Below, piece after piece: positions 10,773 to 20,756 of a DNA stretch of 64,000 bases. The position numbers and the translations under genes are program-made. Below the pieces are notes generated by a model. That model was not told where the DNA came from, did not search any database, and worked only from the letters and a program-made list of their open reading frames with translations. Position 1 is the stretch's first letter; each line of letters starts with the position of its first letter. The stretch spans positions 868,001 through 932,000 of the forward strand of contig NC_016460.1 in assembly GCF_000226115.1 (NCBI RefSeq), written 5' to 3'. This stretch comes from Thermothielavioides terrestris NRRL 8126 (taxonomy: Eukaryota; Ascomycota; Sordariomycetes; Sordariales; Chaetomiaceae).

Positions 10773-11986
10773 ATGTCGCTGGTGTCGGGCGAGAAGGTAC
10801 GTTGACATCCTGGACGGATGATTTTTTCCCTCTCTTCCTTGCGATTCTTGTGTCCGGCCAGGCTGGGGCTCCTACCACGACGACAAACGATGGCGAGGTT
10901 CGCGACAGCCCTCGCTCCATGCGACCGACCGTTATCCGACTGCAGATTGCAATGCGACATCTCAGAAGCTGTATGGCATCTCATGCGCCGGAGTACGCCA
11001 ACGGAGAGTTCTACCTGGCAGAAGAATGCAAAGTGGCCGCTGCTGTTCGCCCACGGCAAGCGCTGTCTCGATGATACCGCTTGGGGGTCGGTGGGCGGGA
11101 CTCTGCAATATTCCTGGCTGGTGCGGACTCGGAGATGCTATGATGTAACTTCTCCGATATTGTCGACAACTCGCGTGGCAATTGGGAAAGTTTGCGCGCT
11201 TCCTGGCAGCCCTGGACGGCCAGCAAGATCAGCAGGAACGACGACATTGCTTGAAAGAATGACATGGACATGCATGCCTGAAGACGAACGTGAGGCTGAC
11301 GAATCTCTCAGAGCAACTTCAACCACATCTTGCGTCTGCTCAACACCAACGTTGACGGCAAGCAGAAGGTCGTTTACTCCTTGACGTAAGCTCCCACCGC
11401 CCGCTCGCCTTCTTCGGCACCAGAAGACTGACTATCTGTTGCAGTAAGATCAAGGGTGTCGGTCGTCGTTACTGTACGTATACCTCGCGCCGCGTCCCGC
11501 GACCATCTGCGGCCCAACTTCGCCTGCTGGGGTCAACACACAACTTTGGATGCATATGCAATTGGACTGACGGCGTCAAACAGCCAACCTCGTCTGCAAG
11601 AAGGCCGATGTCGACCTGAAGAAGCGCGCCGGTGAGCTCACTTCCGAGGAGCTTGAGCGCCTGGTCACCATCATCCAGAACCCCACTGCCTACAAGATCC
11701 CCACCGTACGTTTGTCCGTTGCGCTCGGTCGCGAGGAAACTGTTCGCTGACAGCCCGACAACAGTGGTTCCTCAACAGGCAGCGTGATATCGTCGACGGC
11801 AAGGACTCGCAGATCCTGGCCAACAACGTCGACTCCAAGCTCCGTGATGACCTGGAGCGCCTGAAGAAGATCCGCGCCCACCGCGGTCTCCGCCACTACT
11901 GGGGCCTTCGTGTCCGTGGTCAGCACACCAAGACGACCGGTCGCCGCGGCCGGACCGTCGGTGTGTCCAAGAAGAAGGGTGGTTAA
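10773..11986 (+). CDS. rps18: 40S ribosomal protein S18 (uS13), 156 aa, five exons
   Basis: The exons are 10773-10796, 11312-11385, 11445-11473, 11584-11705 and 11765-11986. The spliced frame is exactly 156 residues, the family length. It begins [20 protein letters not shown] and contains [20 protein letters not shown], the conserved segment [20 protein letters not shown], and the ending GVSKKKGG. uS13 sits in the head of the small ribosomal subunit and contacts uL5 and the P-site tRNA across the subunit bridge. Exon 1 is only eight codons, and exon 3 is 29 nt. Intron 1 is 515 nt, much longer than the other three (about 58-110 nt), as is common for regulated ribosomal protein genes in fungi. 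A telobox-like motif lies upstream. Confidence 0.97.
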
Positions 11987-12340
11987 GCATTTTCCTGTGG
12001 CGTGCGGCTTCTTTTGGCATTGCTGTGCTTGGCTTTTTGGCGGTGTTATCCCAAGGCTAAGGGGGGTGGTCATGGACGGCTCGGGTTGATTTTATTTTAC
12101 CTTGCGATACAGTCTCCGCAATTCACTGGGGAACTCGCCGGACTGCTAAAGGGGACCACCATGATTCACAGCATGACAATACAGGCGCGGATATGAAAAA
12201 GGGAATGATCTCTTGCCATTGGATACATGCCATGTGACCGTGTTATGCCGCCAGTTTTACGATGCCAACAACGCCCAAGACCTGTCTAACCAAGTACCTT
12301 CAAGACGCAAGCGGAACAAAGTCTCCGGGCATGCAATCAT
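11987..12340. other. Convergent 3' flanks of S18 and SDO1
   Basis: A short convergent spacer of 354 nt with no ORF of interest. It probably holds both polyadenylation regions. Confidence 0.6.
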
Positions 12341-13462
12341 CTAATCCTCATGAGTTACAGCCATGTCCAAAACCTCCACCCTGCCCTGCCCTTTCGTCTC
12401 GGTGCTGATGAAGTCGGACAACCCCTTGAACGCGCCGGGCTCGACGAACCCGACAACTTCCCACTCGGAACCTATCACATCCTGGCTCTCAACCTGCTCC
12501 ACAAAGCTGAGGATCTTGTCCTTGACCGTCCCGGCCGCCGCCCTCTGCTCTCCTTCGCCGTCTCCTTCTCCTCCTCCTCCTCCTCCCTCCGCGGTCTTGT
12601 CGCCTGCCTGTTGCTGCTGTTGTTGCTGTTTTCGTTGCGGCGCCTTGACCGCCTGCTTCAGCACGCCGGTCGCGCAGGTGATGCGCAGCCGCATGCGCGC
12701 GCGCGCCACGGGGATCGGCTGGTGCGCGATCAGCGCCCGCATCGCGTCCAGCGCTTGCGACTTGGCGCTCTTGTTGGTTACGACACCCGTCCAGGTCGGG
12801 GTTGGCGTCGTGCTGGTTGTTGTCGTTGATGAGGATGGTGGTTGTGTTGTTGTTGCTGCGGTGCGCGGCTTGCTCTCGCCTGGTTCGCCTGTGGCTGGGG
12901 TGCCGGTAGCGCTGGCGGTGGCACTGTTGCTGCTGCTAGTGGCGGCTTTGGATTTGTTGTTGTTGTTGTTTTGTTGATGGTGTTGGGCATGCGGTTGTTG
13001 TTGTTGTTGCCGAGGTTGTTGCTGGTGGGCCTTCGAGCTGAGCATGTCCAGCGCCTTCTCGATCATGCCCGGCGTGTAGACGCGCTTGGTGCGCGGGTCG
13101 ACGAGCTTGCTGGCGACGATGGAGACGACCTCGGCGTGCACACGCTCCAGCTGGGCGTTGCGCTCCTTCTCGCCCACTTGCAGCTCACCCTTGCGCAGGA
13201 TTTCGAGGATGATGTCGTCGACGGACATGTCCTTACCGAAGGCCTTGGCGAGCTCGGCCGACGGCGCCGTCTGGCCCTTGGAGACGTTGAGGAAGACGGA
13301 GGGGATCTGGAGCACGTTGTCGAGGTCTGTTTCGATTCCGGAGCGCCATTCGAGGACCTTGTTCTTGTAGCACGCGATTTCGAAGCGCTTCTTGCCTTTT
13401 TTTAGGCGCACCAGCGAGACGTTGGTGAGCTTAATCTGGTTGGAGGGCTGTTGGATCACCAT
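12341..13462 (-). CDS. sdo1: SDO1/SBDS ribosome maturation protein with low-complexity insertions, 373 aa
   Basis: An intronless frame from ATG 13462. The N-terminal FYSH domain (about residues 1-90) is clear: KLTNVSLVRLKKGKKRFEIA, NKVLEWRSGIETDLDNVLQI, FGKDMSVDDIILEILRKGE. The central helical domain begins at 91 (GEKERNAQLERVHAEVVSIV, TKRVYTPGMIEKALDM). It is interrupted at about 145-225 by a Gln/His/Asn/Ser/Thr-rich insertion, then resumes as NKSAKSQALDAMRAL. The C-terminal domain (RARMRLRITC) carries a second Gln/Gly-rich insertion at about 275-310 before the final WEVVGFVEPGAFKGL. SBDS proteins act with the GTPase Efl1 to release eIF6/Tif6 from late cytoplasmic 60S subunits. Typical family members are about 250 residues, so the extra length comes from the insertions. 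An upstream in-frame extension of 51 codons exists but looks untranslated. Confidence 0.93.
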   Translation of the reverse strand: MVIQQPSNQIKLTNVSLVRLKKGKKRFEIACYKNKVLEWRSGIETDLDNVLQIPSVFLNVSKGQTAPSAELAKAFGKDMSVDDIILEILRKGELQVGEKERNAQLERVHAEVVSIVASKLVDPRTKRVYTPGMIEKALDMLSSKAHQQQPRQQQQQPHAQHHQQNNNNNKSKAATSSSNSATASATGTPATGEPGESKPRTAATTTQPPSSSTTTTSTTPTPTWTGVVTNKSAKSQALDAMRALIAHQPIPVARARMRLRITCATGVLKQAVKAPQRKQQQQQQQAGDKTAEGGGGGGEGDGEGEQRAAAGTVKDKILSFVEQVESQDVIGSEWEVVGFVEPGAFKGLSDFISTETKGQGRVEVLDMAVTHED

Positions 13463-14483
13463 GGTGGCGGTTTGGATCGAGTATTCTTGGAAGGTGGGCG
13501 GAATGGAAAGTTGTTGTCGACGAGCCTCTAGTGGTAAAGAGCGCGTTGAGATAGAATGGAAGAATGACCAAAAGAGGTGCCAATAAATGAGAGGGAAAGA
13601 GAAGCCAGAGGGCACAGAATGTCTGGTCTGGCTTTTCCTTGAGAGTGTTTTTCGATGCTATGCACGACCCCGCCAAACTGCAAGAAGTTCTGCGGAGCCC
13701 CTCGCACTGTGCATGAGTGATGTTCGATAGCCGGTGAGTCAGGCGGGTCCCCCGTGGGTGGGTCTCTAGGTACTTGCAGCAGCCGAAGGTGCACGGAACA
13801 TGTACGTCTTGGACTGTATGTACACTGAATATCCGTCGGTAACTGGGAACCTCAAGGAGTACCAGGAGATGTGTGGATTGATCATGCCTCTCTGCGTATT
13901 CTTATTCCATGAAATCCGTTCGCAGGAACCTCCAAGCAAGCTCGAGTTTAGCCATTGTTGCCAGGGAGATTGGTCCGGCGAGGTCCTTATCTGTGCCGAT
14001 GACGCAGGTGCCTTCCCCGGCTGGCGCGGCGCCCCGCAGTGCTAACTTCTAAGATTATTGGTTAGGTAGGTACCTTAGGTACTCAACTGACAGGATGGGA
14101 AGCCACAAAATAATCCCGTCTGGCTGCGAGCGACATGTCCGGTTGATTGCATTCGTTGTACCGGGACCCGCTGCGCTAGAGCCCTGTGATCAGGTCCTGC
14201 AAGGTAACGTTAACGGACTAGTGAAGTGTACCTGAGGTATCCGTACCTGCCCAGACAGGCGCAAGCTGCGTGCCTGGAAGTGCCCAGCGCTTCCCGACTC
14301 CGGCAGGTGCTCGTCCCCGGCCCTGTTTCACCCGCCTTAACTACGGAGGATCCGTAGCGTTCAAGCCGTCGTACTCTCCCTCTTCCTCTTTCATATCCTC
14401 TCTTTTTTCAAACGCCAAGGCCATCCCGCTCCTCTATTGTCAACTCCCCTACCCTTCCCTGGCTCCTCGGCTGTTTTCCAACA
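13463..14483. other. Divergent promoter region between SDO1 and carboxypeptidase Y
   Basis: No supported gene. Short palindromic GGTAGGTACCTTAGGTAC-like motifs lie around 14065-14082. Similar TACCT/AGGTA strings recur in several intergenic regions of the window. Confidence 0.5.
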
Positions 14484-16211
14484 ATGAGGATCGCAGCCTC
14501 GACGGTGCTGTTCGGCGCTGCGTCGGCCGCCTCGTTCCAGCAGCAGGCCCAGCATGTGCTCTCGGGCGGCTTCGGCCGGGTGCAAGACGCCGTGAAACCC
14601 GTCTCCGACGCATTCGCCGATGCCGCTGCCCGGCCTGCCCACGAAAGCTTCGAGAAGGCCTTCCACGACCTCGGCGCCGAAGCCAAGGCCCTCTGGGACG
14701 AGATCAAGCTGCTCGTCCCGGAGAGCGCCTACAAGCAGGGTTCGTGGCTCAGCAAGCCCAAGCCGCATCGCCGCCGTGACGACTGGGACCATGTCGTCAA
14801 GGGTGCCGATGTCCAGAACCTGTGGGTGCAAGACGCCAGCGGCGAGAGCCATCGCAAGGTTGGCGGCCGCCTCGAGGACTTCAACCTGCGTATCAAAGCC
14901 GTCGACCCGTCCAAGCTCGGCGTCGATTCCGTCAAGCAGTACAGCGGCTACCTGGACGACAATGCCAACGACAAGCACCTGTTTTACTGTAGGTTTCCGT
15001 CGCCGTGCCGTGCATCATGATAAACCAGTATGCTAATCCAGCCTTCAGGGTTCTTCGAGTCGCGCAATGACCCCAAGAACGACCCCGTTGTCCTGTGGCT
15101 CAACGGCGGGCCCGGCTGCTCGTCGCTGACTGGTCTTTTCCTCGAGCTCGGTCCTTCGTCGATCGACAAAAAACTGAGGGTCGTGAACAACGAGTTCAGC
15201 TGGAACAGCAACGCCAGTGTCATCTTCCTCGACCAACCCGTCAATGTCGGGTACTCGTACTCTGGCTCCTCCGTCAGCAACACGGTCGCTGCTGGAAAGG
15301 ACGTTTACGCTCTTTTGACGCTCTTTTTCCACCAGTTCCCTGAGTATGCGACACAGGACTTCCACATCGCTGGTGAATCCTACGCTGGCCACTACATCCC
15401 TGTCTTCGCCTCCGAGATCCTCTCCCACAAGGATCGGAATATCAACCTCAAGTCCATCTTGATCGGTAATGGCCTGACCGACGGCCTGACGCAGTACCAG
15501 TACTACCGCCCCATGGCCTGCGGCGACGGCGGTTACCCCGCCGTGCTCGACGAGTCCCAGTGCCTTCAGATGGACAACGCCCTGCCGCGGTGCCAGTCCC
15601 TGATCCGCAGCTGCTACGACAGTGGCAGCGTCTGGGCCTGTGTCCCCGCTTCTATTTACTGCAACAACGCAATGATTGCTCCCTACCAGCAGACCGGCCG
15701 GAATGTCTATGACATTCGCGGCAAGTGCGAGGACAGCAACAACCTTTGCTACCCCGCTCTCGGCTGGGTCAGCGAGTACTTGAATCAGAAGTCCGTCATG
15801 GACGCCCTCGGCGTCGAGGTCTCGAGCTACGACAGCTGCAATACCGACATCAACCGCAACTTCCTGTTCCACGGCGACTGGATGCAGCCCTTCCACCGCC
15901 TCGTGCCCAAGATCCTCGAAGAGATCCCCGTCCTGATCTACGCCGGCGACGCCGACTACATCTGCAACTGGCTTGGCAACCAGGCCTGGACCGAGGCGCT
16001 CGAGTGGCCGGGGAAGAAGGCCTTCAACAAGGCCAAGATCCAAGACCTGAACCTCGCCGGCGCCGCCAAGGAGTACGGCAAGGTCAAGACCTCGGGCAAC
16101 TTCACCTTCATGCGCATCTACCAGGCCGGCCACATGGTGCCCATGGACCAGCCCGAGAACTCGCTCGATTTCCTGAACCGGTGGTTGGGCGGCGAGTGGT
16201 TTGCGCACTAA
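14484..16211 (+). CDS. cpyA: Vacuolar carboxypeptidase Y precursor (serine carboxypeptidase S10), 555 aa
   Basis: The exons are 14484-14988 and 15049-16211, with one 60-nt intron. A secretory signal ([15 protein letters not shown]) is followed by a propeptide of about 100 residues that includes the Lys/Arg-rich [11 protein letters not shown], then the mature peptidase. S10 landmarks are all present: the substrate-site loop [11 protein letters not shown] (186-194), the nucleophile Ser279 in GESYAGHY, Asp471 in [12 protein letters not shown], and His530 in [10 protein letters not shown]. Several cysteines suit the usual disulfides, and Asn-X-Ser/Thr sites occur (NAS, NFT). Carboxypeptidase Y is delivered through ER and Golgi to the vacuole, where the propeptide is removed and the enzyme degrades peptides from the C terminus. 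The whole active site appears intact. Confidence 0.96.
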
Positions 16212-17908
16212 GCGAGGTGATTCGCAGTGGCGGCGCACTTGACTGCTGTGTATGTTCATGATGATGCGGATGGTGCTAGGACTGCCACTTTCATGCCTTC
16301 GTTTCCGCGGTTCGCCATAGATCGACATCCTGTTGTTTCTGCCGGGAGGCCACTGCTGCATGAGTAGCGTAGCCAGCGATCGATCGGTACACCGGAGGTT
16401 GTTTTGAATATATGCATGCCTTCATCTTTTTGCTAGAGATGAAACTTGATTATGGTCCTTGTTCTCAGGATGCCTAGACATGTAGCGGAGCGAAGATGAG
16501 TGAGGTGAGTTGGTATTGATACCCAGATATTCAATTGGAACTACTGGTTTGCACTCTCCAGAATCGTCGTGAAAGGCACGGGGTGGATATTGGCGGGACA
16601 GAGAGCCATAAGCCATGTCCACCCGCCCACACGCAGGCGATGGGACAGAGAGCTGGGTGATCGGAACAAGATTGTATATACCGGAGAGTCGTAGCAACAT
16701 ATACACCCCCGGCCATGCTTTCCTCCACTGCCTCTCCTTCATGGATGCATCCATCTGCTCCTAACACAGCAGAGGGATCGAGCGAAAAATAGAACCCAGA
16801 ATGGCAACGACTCCAACCCCGGTGTCACAACCATCCCTCCACCGAGACCAAGGGGGCGATGCCCGAACCGCCTGACCGGCCTATCCCTCCATTCCACCCC
16901 TCCCATTTTCTCTCCCAACCGACCGCTCAGGGTACCTACAACACCGCGAAGGAAAGGGAACGGAATACACGACACCAGCAGCGACCCCCACGATGTCAAT
17001 AACACAACAAAAACAACAAGCAACAGCAACAGACGCCGGCCCAACCACCCGCCCCAGGTAAAAGCTACACCAAACCCAACCCCGCTGCGCGCCATGCCTG
17101 CCGCCTTGCCTTGCCCCTATATCCATCCGTCCCGTCATCCATCAATCCATCCCACAACCATGCCCCTCGGGGCCCCATTTCTTTTGCACACCTCCAACTA
17201 AACCACATAGAAAACTGGCGACAATACCAAAATTTTTGCACGATAAAGCCCTTCCCAGGACGCCAGGACTCTCACGCTTGCGCAAAGTATCAAGCACGAG
17301 ACGGATATATAAACAAACCCCTCGAGGACACATAAATACCGCCCCGGCTGCTGCGCAAATAAGCAGCTAGCGTAGGGAACCGGGGGACAGAAAGAGAAAG
17401 GAGAGAACGAAAGAAAGAAAAAGAGTTACACCCCCGTCCAAGTTGGATTCAGTCACCGGACAAGTCTGGCGGGGTCCCGTACACCGCGGACTTGCTTTCT
17501 GTTGGTTGACGACGACCAAGGTAGGTAGTCAGTCATGAATCGTCCCTCCCCCTGACTCGCCCTCCCTTCGTTTCAGTGGGATAGCGTTCTCAGGGGAGCT
17601 AACTGCACGGGGCGCGCAATGGACGCTCTGTGATTTCGTCGGCCCGGGTGATCCAACAACGCTGCAACGCTGCAACGGTCAAAACCGATGTTCAAATCGT
17701 CCGCGGGCTGACCCGGGAGAAGACACAGCGAGCATCTCCTCGACGCGCGCGACGCGGCTCTGCTCTGCTCGGGATCGGGCGTGGCCGTCTCGGGCGCTGG
17801 GCTAAGCTAAGCAAGCTACCCTTGTCGATGCTGTGCTTGTTCGTCTACCGGGTCTTCCTCCCGAGGGAGACAGGTGGATGCGGATGGCGCGCCCGCAGCT
17901 CCCGGGTG
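16212..17908. other. Convergent intergenic region between carboxypeptidase Y and the phosphodiesterase
   Basis: About 1.7 kb without a supported gene. It is C/A-rich in the middle and contains several purine tracts (for example 17375-17425). Open frames here are short and lack recognisable features. Confidence 0.5.
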
Positions 17909-20756
17909 CTACCCAGCAGTGTCGGCAGCCTGCATCGGCGGACTCGAGCTCTTATGCTTCCTAAACAGGTTCTGCAGTCCGTTGATCCTGAAACGGCTGG
18001 GCTTCTTTTTGAGCTGCCTGGCACCGGGGTCCAGCTCGAGGCAATTCTTCTTCCCTGCCCCGTTGGTAGCCTGGCCGTTCCTCCATAGGTCGTTCTGTTC
18101 CTCGTCCAGGACCAAGGGAGGACAGGTGTCAACCTTAAAATCGGGCTGGTTCTTGGAAGCCGAGTCCGGGACGGTGGTCGTCGACTCGTTGGCTGCGGGC
18201 ATGTTCGTCGTCGGGATGCTGCCGGGCCGCTCGAACGAGTCGCGGCTCACGATGCTGGTTCCCTGCGTGCTTGGTGACAAGGGCATCTTGCCCGTAGTGG
18301 CGCTCGTCGCTTGCGAAGCCCAATCTCCGCTGTTTGGTGCGAAACTGCCCTCAGTAGTCTCGCTGCATCTCTGCCGAGTGTGGCCATGGGTATGGCCGTT
18401 GTCCGCGTGGAATGGTTCGTTGTGGCTAAAGTCGGTCGCAGCCGGAAATGTGGTTACAATTCCGTCGACTGCCCGCCCGTGGCCGGACCGTTTGGGGCCC
18501 TGACACGGGCGCCCGAACGGCTCAGCTTGCTGAGGAGTGGTTGAGTCCGCGGGGCGCTCGGGTTCAACGACGTGAGGAACAGGCCCCAGTCGCGGACCTT
18601 CAGCGGGGTGCGCTTCCGTTGGTGGTTCGGGGAAAGTCGTAAACGCTATTGTCTCGGGATGCAGCTCGCAGTCACCGCCAAGGGGCCCGGGTCCGCTCGG
18701 CGACAACCGCTCTCGTTCCTGGATGCTCTTAAACCACTCCTTGTTTGAACGCAGCTCGTCGACGCAATATTGCATCGCGGGGAGGATGTCCGCGACGCCT
18801 TGGAATAATGGGACGGCAAACATGTCCATAAACTTCAGCTGCGCGGTAGAGAGAGACAGCATATCTCGCTTCGGCTCTGACATTAGAGACGTCTTGATCT
18901 CCAAGGCAGTCTCCATCGTGGCTTGCCGCGAGAACTCTTCCGCAAGGATCTCCATCCATTTTTCCGCTATGTCGTGTTGTCGGGTCTGTAAAGAGTGAGT
19001 CATTTGGCCCCTCGTTCATTATCCTGTCCGCTTGCACTTACCACGTTGCTGATGTCTGCACATTTGATGAGAAGAGCACATGTGTTAGCCGTCTGCTCCT
19101 CTTTGGTAGAGATATCCCAGTCCTTGATGCCGTTAGTGGCACGCAGCTTGGCCTGGAGATTGTCCAGCTTCCTCATGTACTTGAAGTGAAGGCTCATATC
19201 GGTGGCGAGAATCGAGCTGATCATAAGGTTGCGCATCTTGGCATCGGAGAAGGCAGACGGCCAGTATCTCCGCAGTATTTGCGAGAAGGCGGCGCAGTGG
19301 AACGATTCAAGGACGGAGCGGTCGTTGTACAACTGCGCGAGCGGCGCGTTCATCGTGATCAGGAAGCCATTGTTGACCCCGGGATGTCCGACATCGTGGC
19401 CAATCGCCGTGATGAGCAACGTCAAGGCCTCAAACGGGCCCAGAAGCTGCACGATTGGCGAGTTCGCGCCGTCCGCCGCTGGCAAACCAGGATAAGGTGG
19501 CAGCGAGCCAATAGAGACGAGGAAGTGAAAGGTCGCCTGCAGTACATCGACCACGTGGCGGAAGTTGTGATACGGGACGAACTCGATGTAAGCCCCCCGG
19601 CAGGCGAGAAGAAAGCGGAGAAGTTGGTCTGGGTGAAGAAGGTGGTCAGCCGGGCTGCATACACTAGTACCAGGTCAAACTTGATCGTATCGAAGGCTCG
19701 GACGAACCTGTCGAGATGCGCCACCGCTCCAATCCGGGCATGGACAGGGCGTGTTGAAACATGACCGAGGCCGCTTCCACGAGTTCGTCATCGTCAAAGT
19801 CGTGCGCGTCGAACTCCCAGAGACCCACCGCTGACGAGATTTCGTCCCGCCTCTTAGACGAGATGGACAATCCGATACTTGCAGGCACGTCCTCGGTCTC
19901 GCACTCGATGCGGCAGATTCGATCCAAGAGCCTCGAGACCATAGCTTCCCGCAGATAGGAATACGGCTTTTGGTCCGTGATACCGACCCATGAGCGTTTG
20001 CGACCTCGGCGGAGGGCGACCAAGGCTTGTTGATGGCGAGCGGCGTCACAGTGCGCGCGGTACACATGCACCTCGAGGTTGGTGACACACTTGGCGTTCA
20101 TGGGGTTGGCCATGATATCTGTGGCCCCCAGATCGAGACACCGCTTCATCACCCTCTTGTTGGCGGCGCGACGGTCCTTATCCAGATCCGGATGGTCGTT
20201 GTCCCCTGGCGGGTCACTCTTCGGAGGGGTGATGATGGGAATGGTGACAACAAGCTTGGACGCATTTCGGACGTAGGACTCAGATATGATCCTCCGCAGC
20301 AGCACCAGGCCGTACAGCTCTTCGTCCTTGTTTCCGCCTTCGCCTTCGCCTTCGCTCTCGGCAGGAGAAGAACGTGATGGAGATCGGGCGCGGGATCGTT
20401 CGGCAATCTCGGGGCCTTCGTCTTGGTACGGGGTATCGAGAAGGAAGAGTGTCGGTTTAAGGGCCACCGCCGAGACATCATGAAGATCCAGCCATTGATT
20501 CAAGCATGCGCTGCCACTGCTGCACAAATGGACTGTGTCGGATTGTCAGCATGAGCTCTGGAGGCTCACGAGAAGACCGGAACAACGTACCTTCGCCGAA
20601 TACCTCCAACAAGAGCCTGACATTCTCGGCAACATGCGCCGCTTCCCCCTGGACAGCATCCCCATCCCCGTCGCTACTCCGCTCGCCGACTCTGACCAAG
20701 CGGTCCCTCGACACAGACCGATCGACGTATATAACATTGCACTCAGCATCCTCCAT
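17909..20756 (-). CDS. High-affinity 3',5'-cyclic nucleotide phosphodiesterase (Pde2 type), 884 aa
   Basis: The exons on the minus strand are 20756-20591, 20532-19708, 19628-19042 and 18985-17909, with introns of 58, 79 and 56 nt. The frame closes to 884 residues. The class I PDE metal-binding signature spans exons 3 and 4: H351-NFRH355, then GHDVGHPGVNN with H408, D409 and H412, then the conserved LIKCADISNV ending at the last splice junction. The N-terminal 330 residues hold an alpha/beta region (CNVIYVDR, LKPTLFLLDTPYQDE) followed by KLVVTIPIITPP and LGATDIMANP, reminiscent of a degenerate receiver fold. The C-terminal 250 residues are Ser/Thr/Pro-rich and probably disordered. The enzyme hydrolyses cAMP to 5'-AMP and so lowers PKA activity. 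The start MEDAECNVIYVD was chosen because an alternative upstream Met adds no conserved-looking sequence. Confidence 0.93.

Noticed and set aside
10797..11311. Possible C/D snoRNA in S18 intron 1 (GATGATA, ATGATGT boxes)
   Set aside because: The boxes are imperfect, there is no matched terminal stem, and the only CTGA is the branch site.
15045..16361. 438-codon antisense frame across carboxypeptidase Y
   Set aside because: It is the shadow of a strongly codon-biased real gene; the plus strand carries all S10 catalytic motifs.
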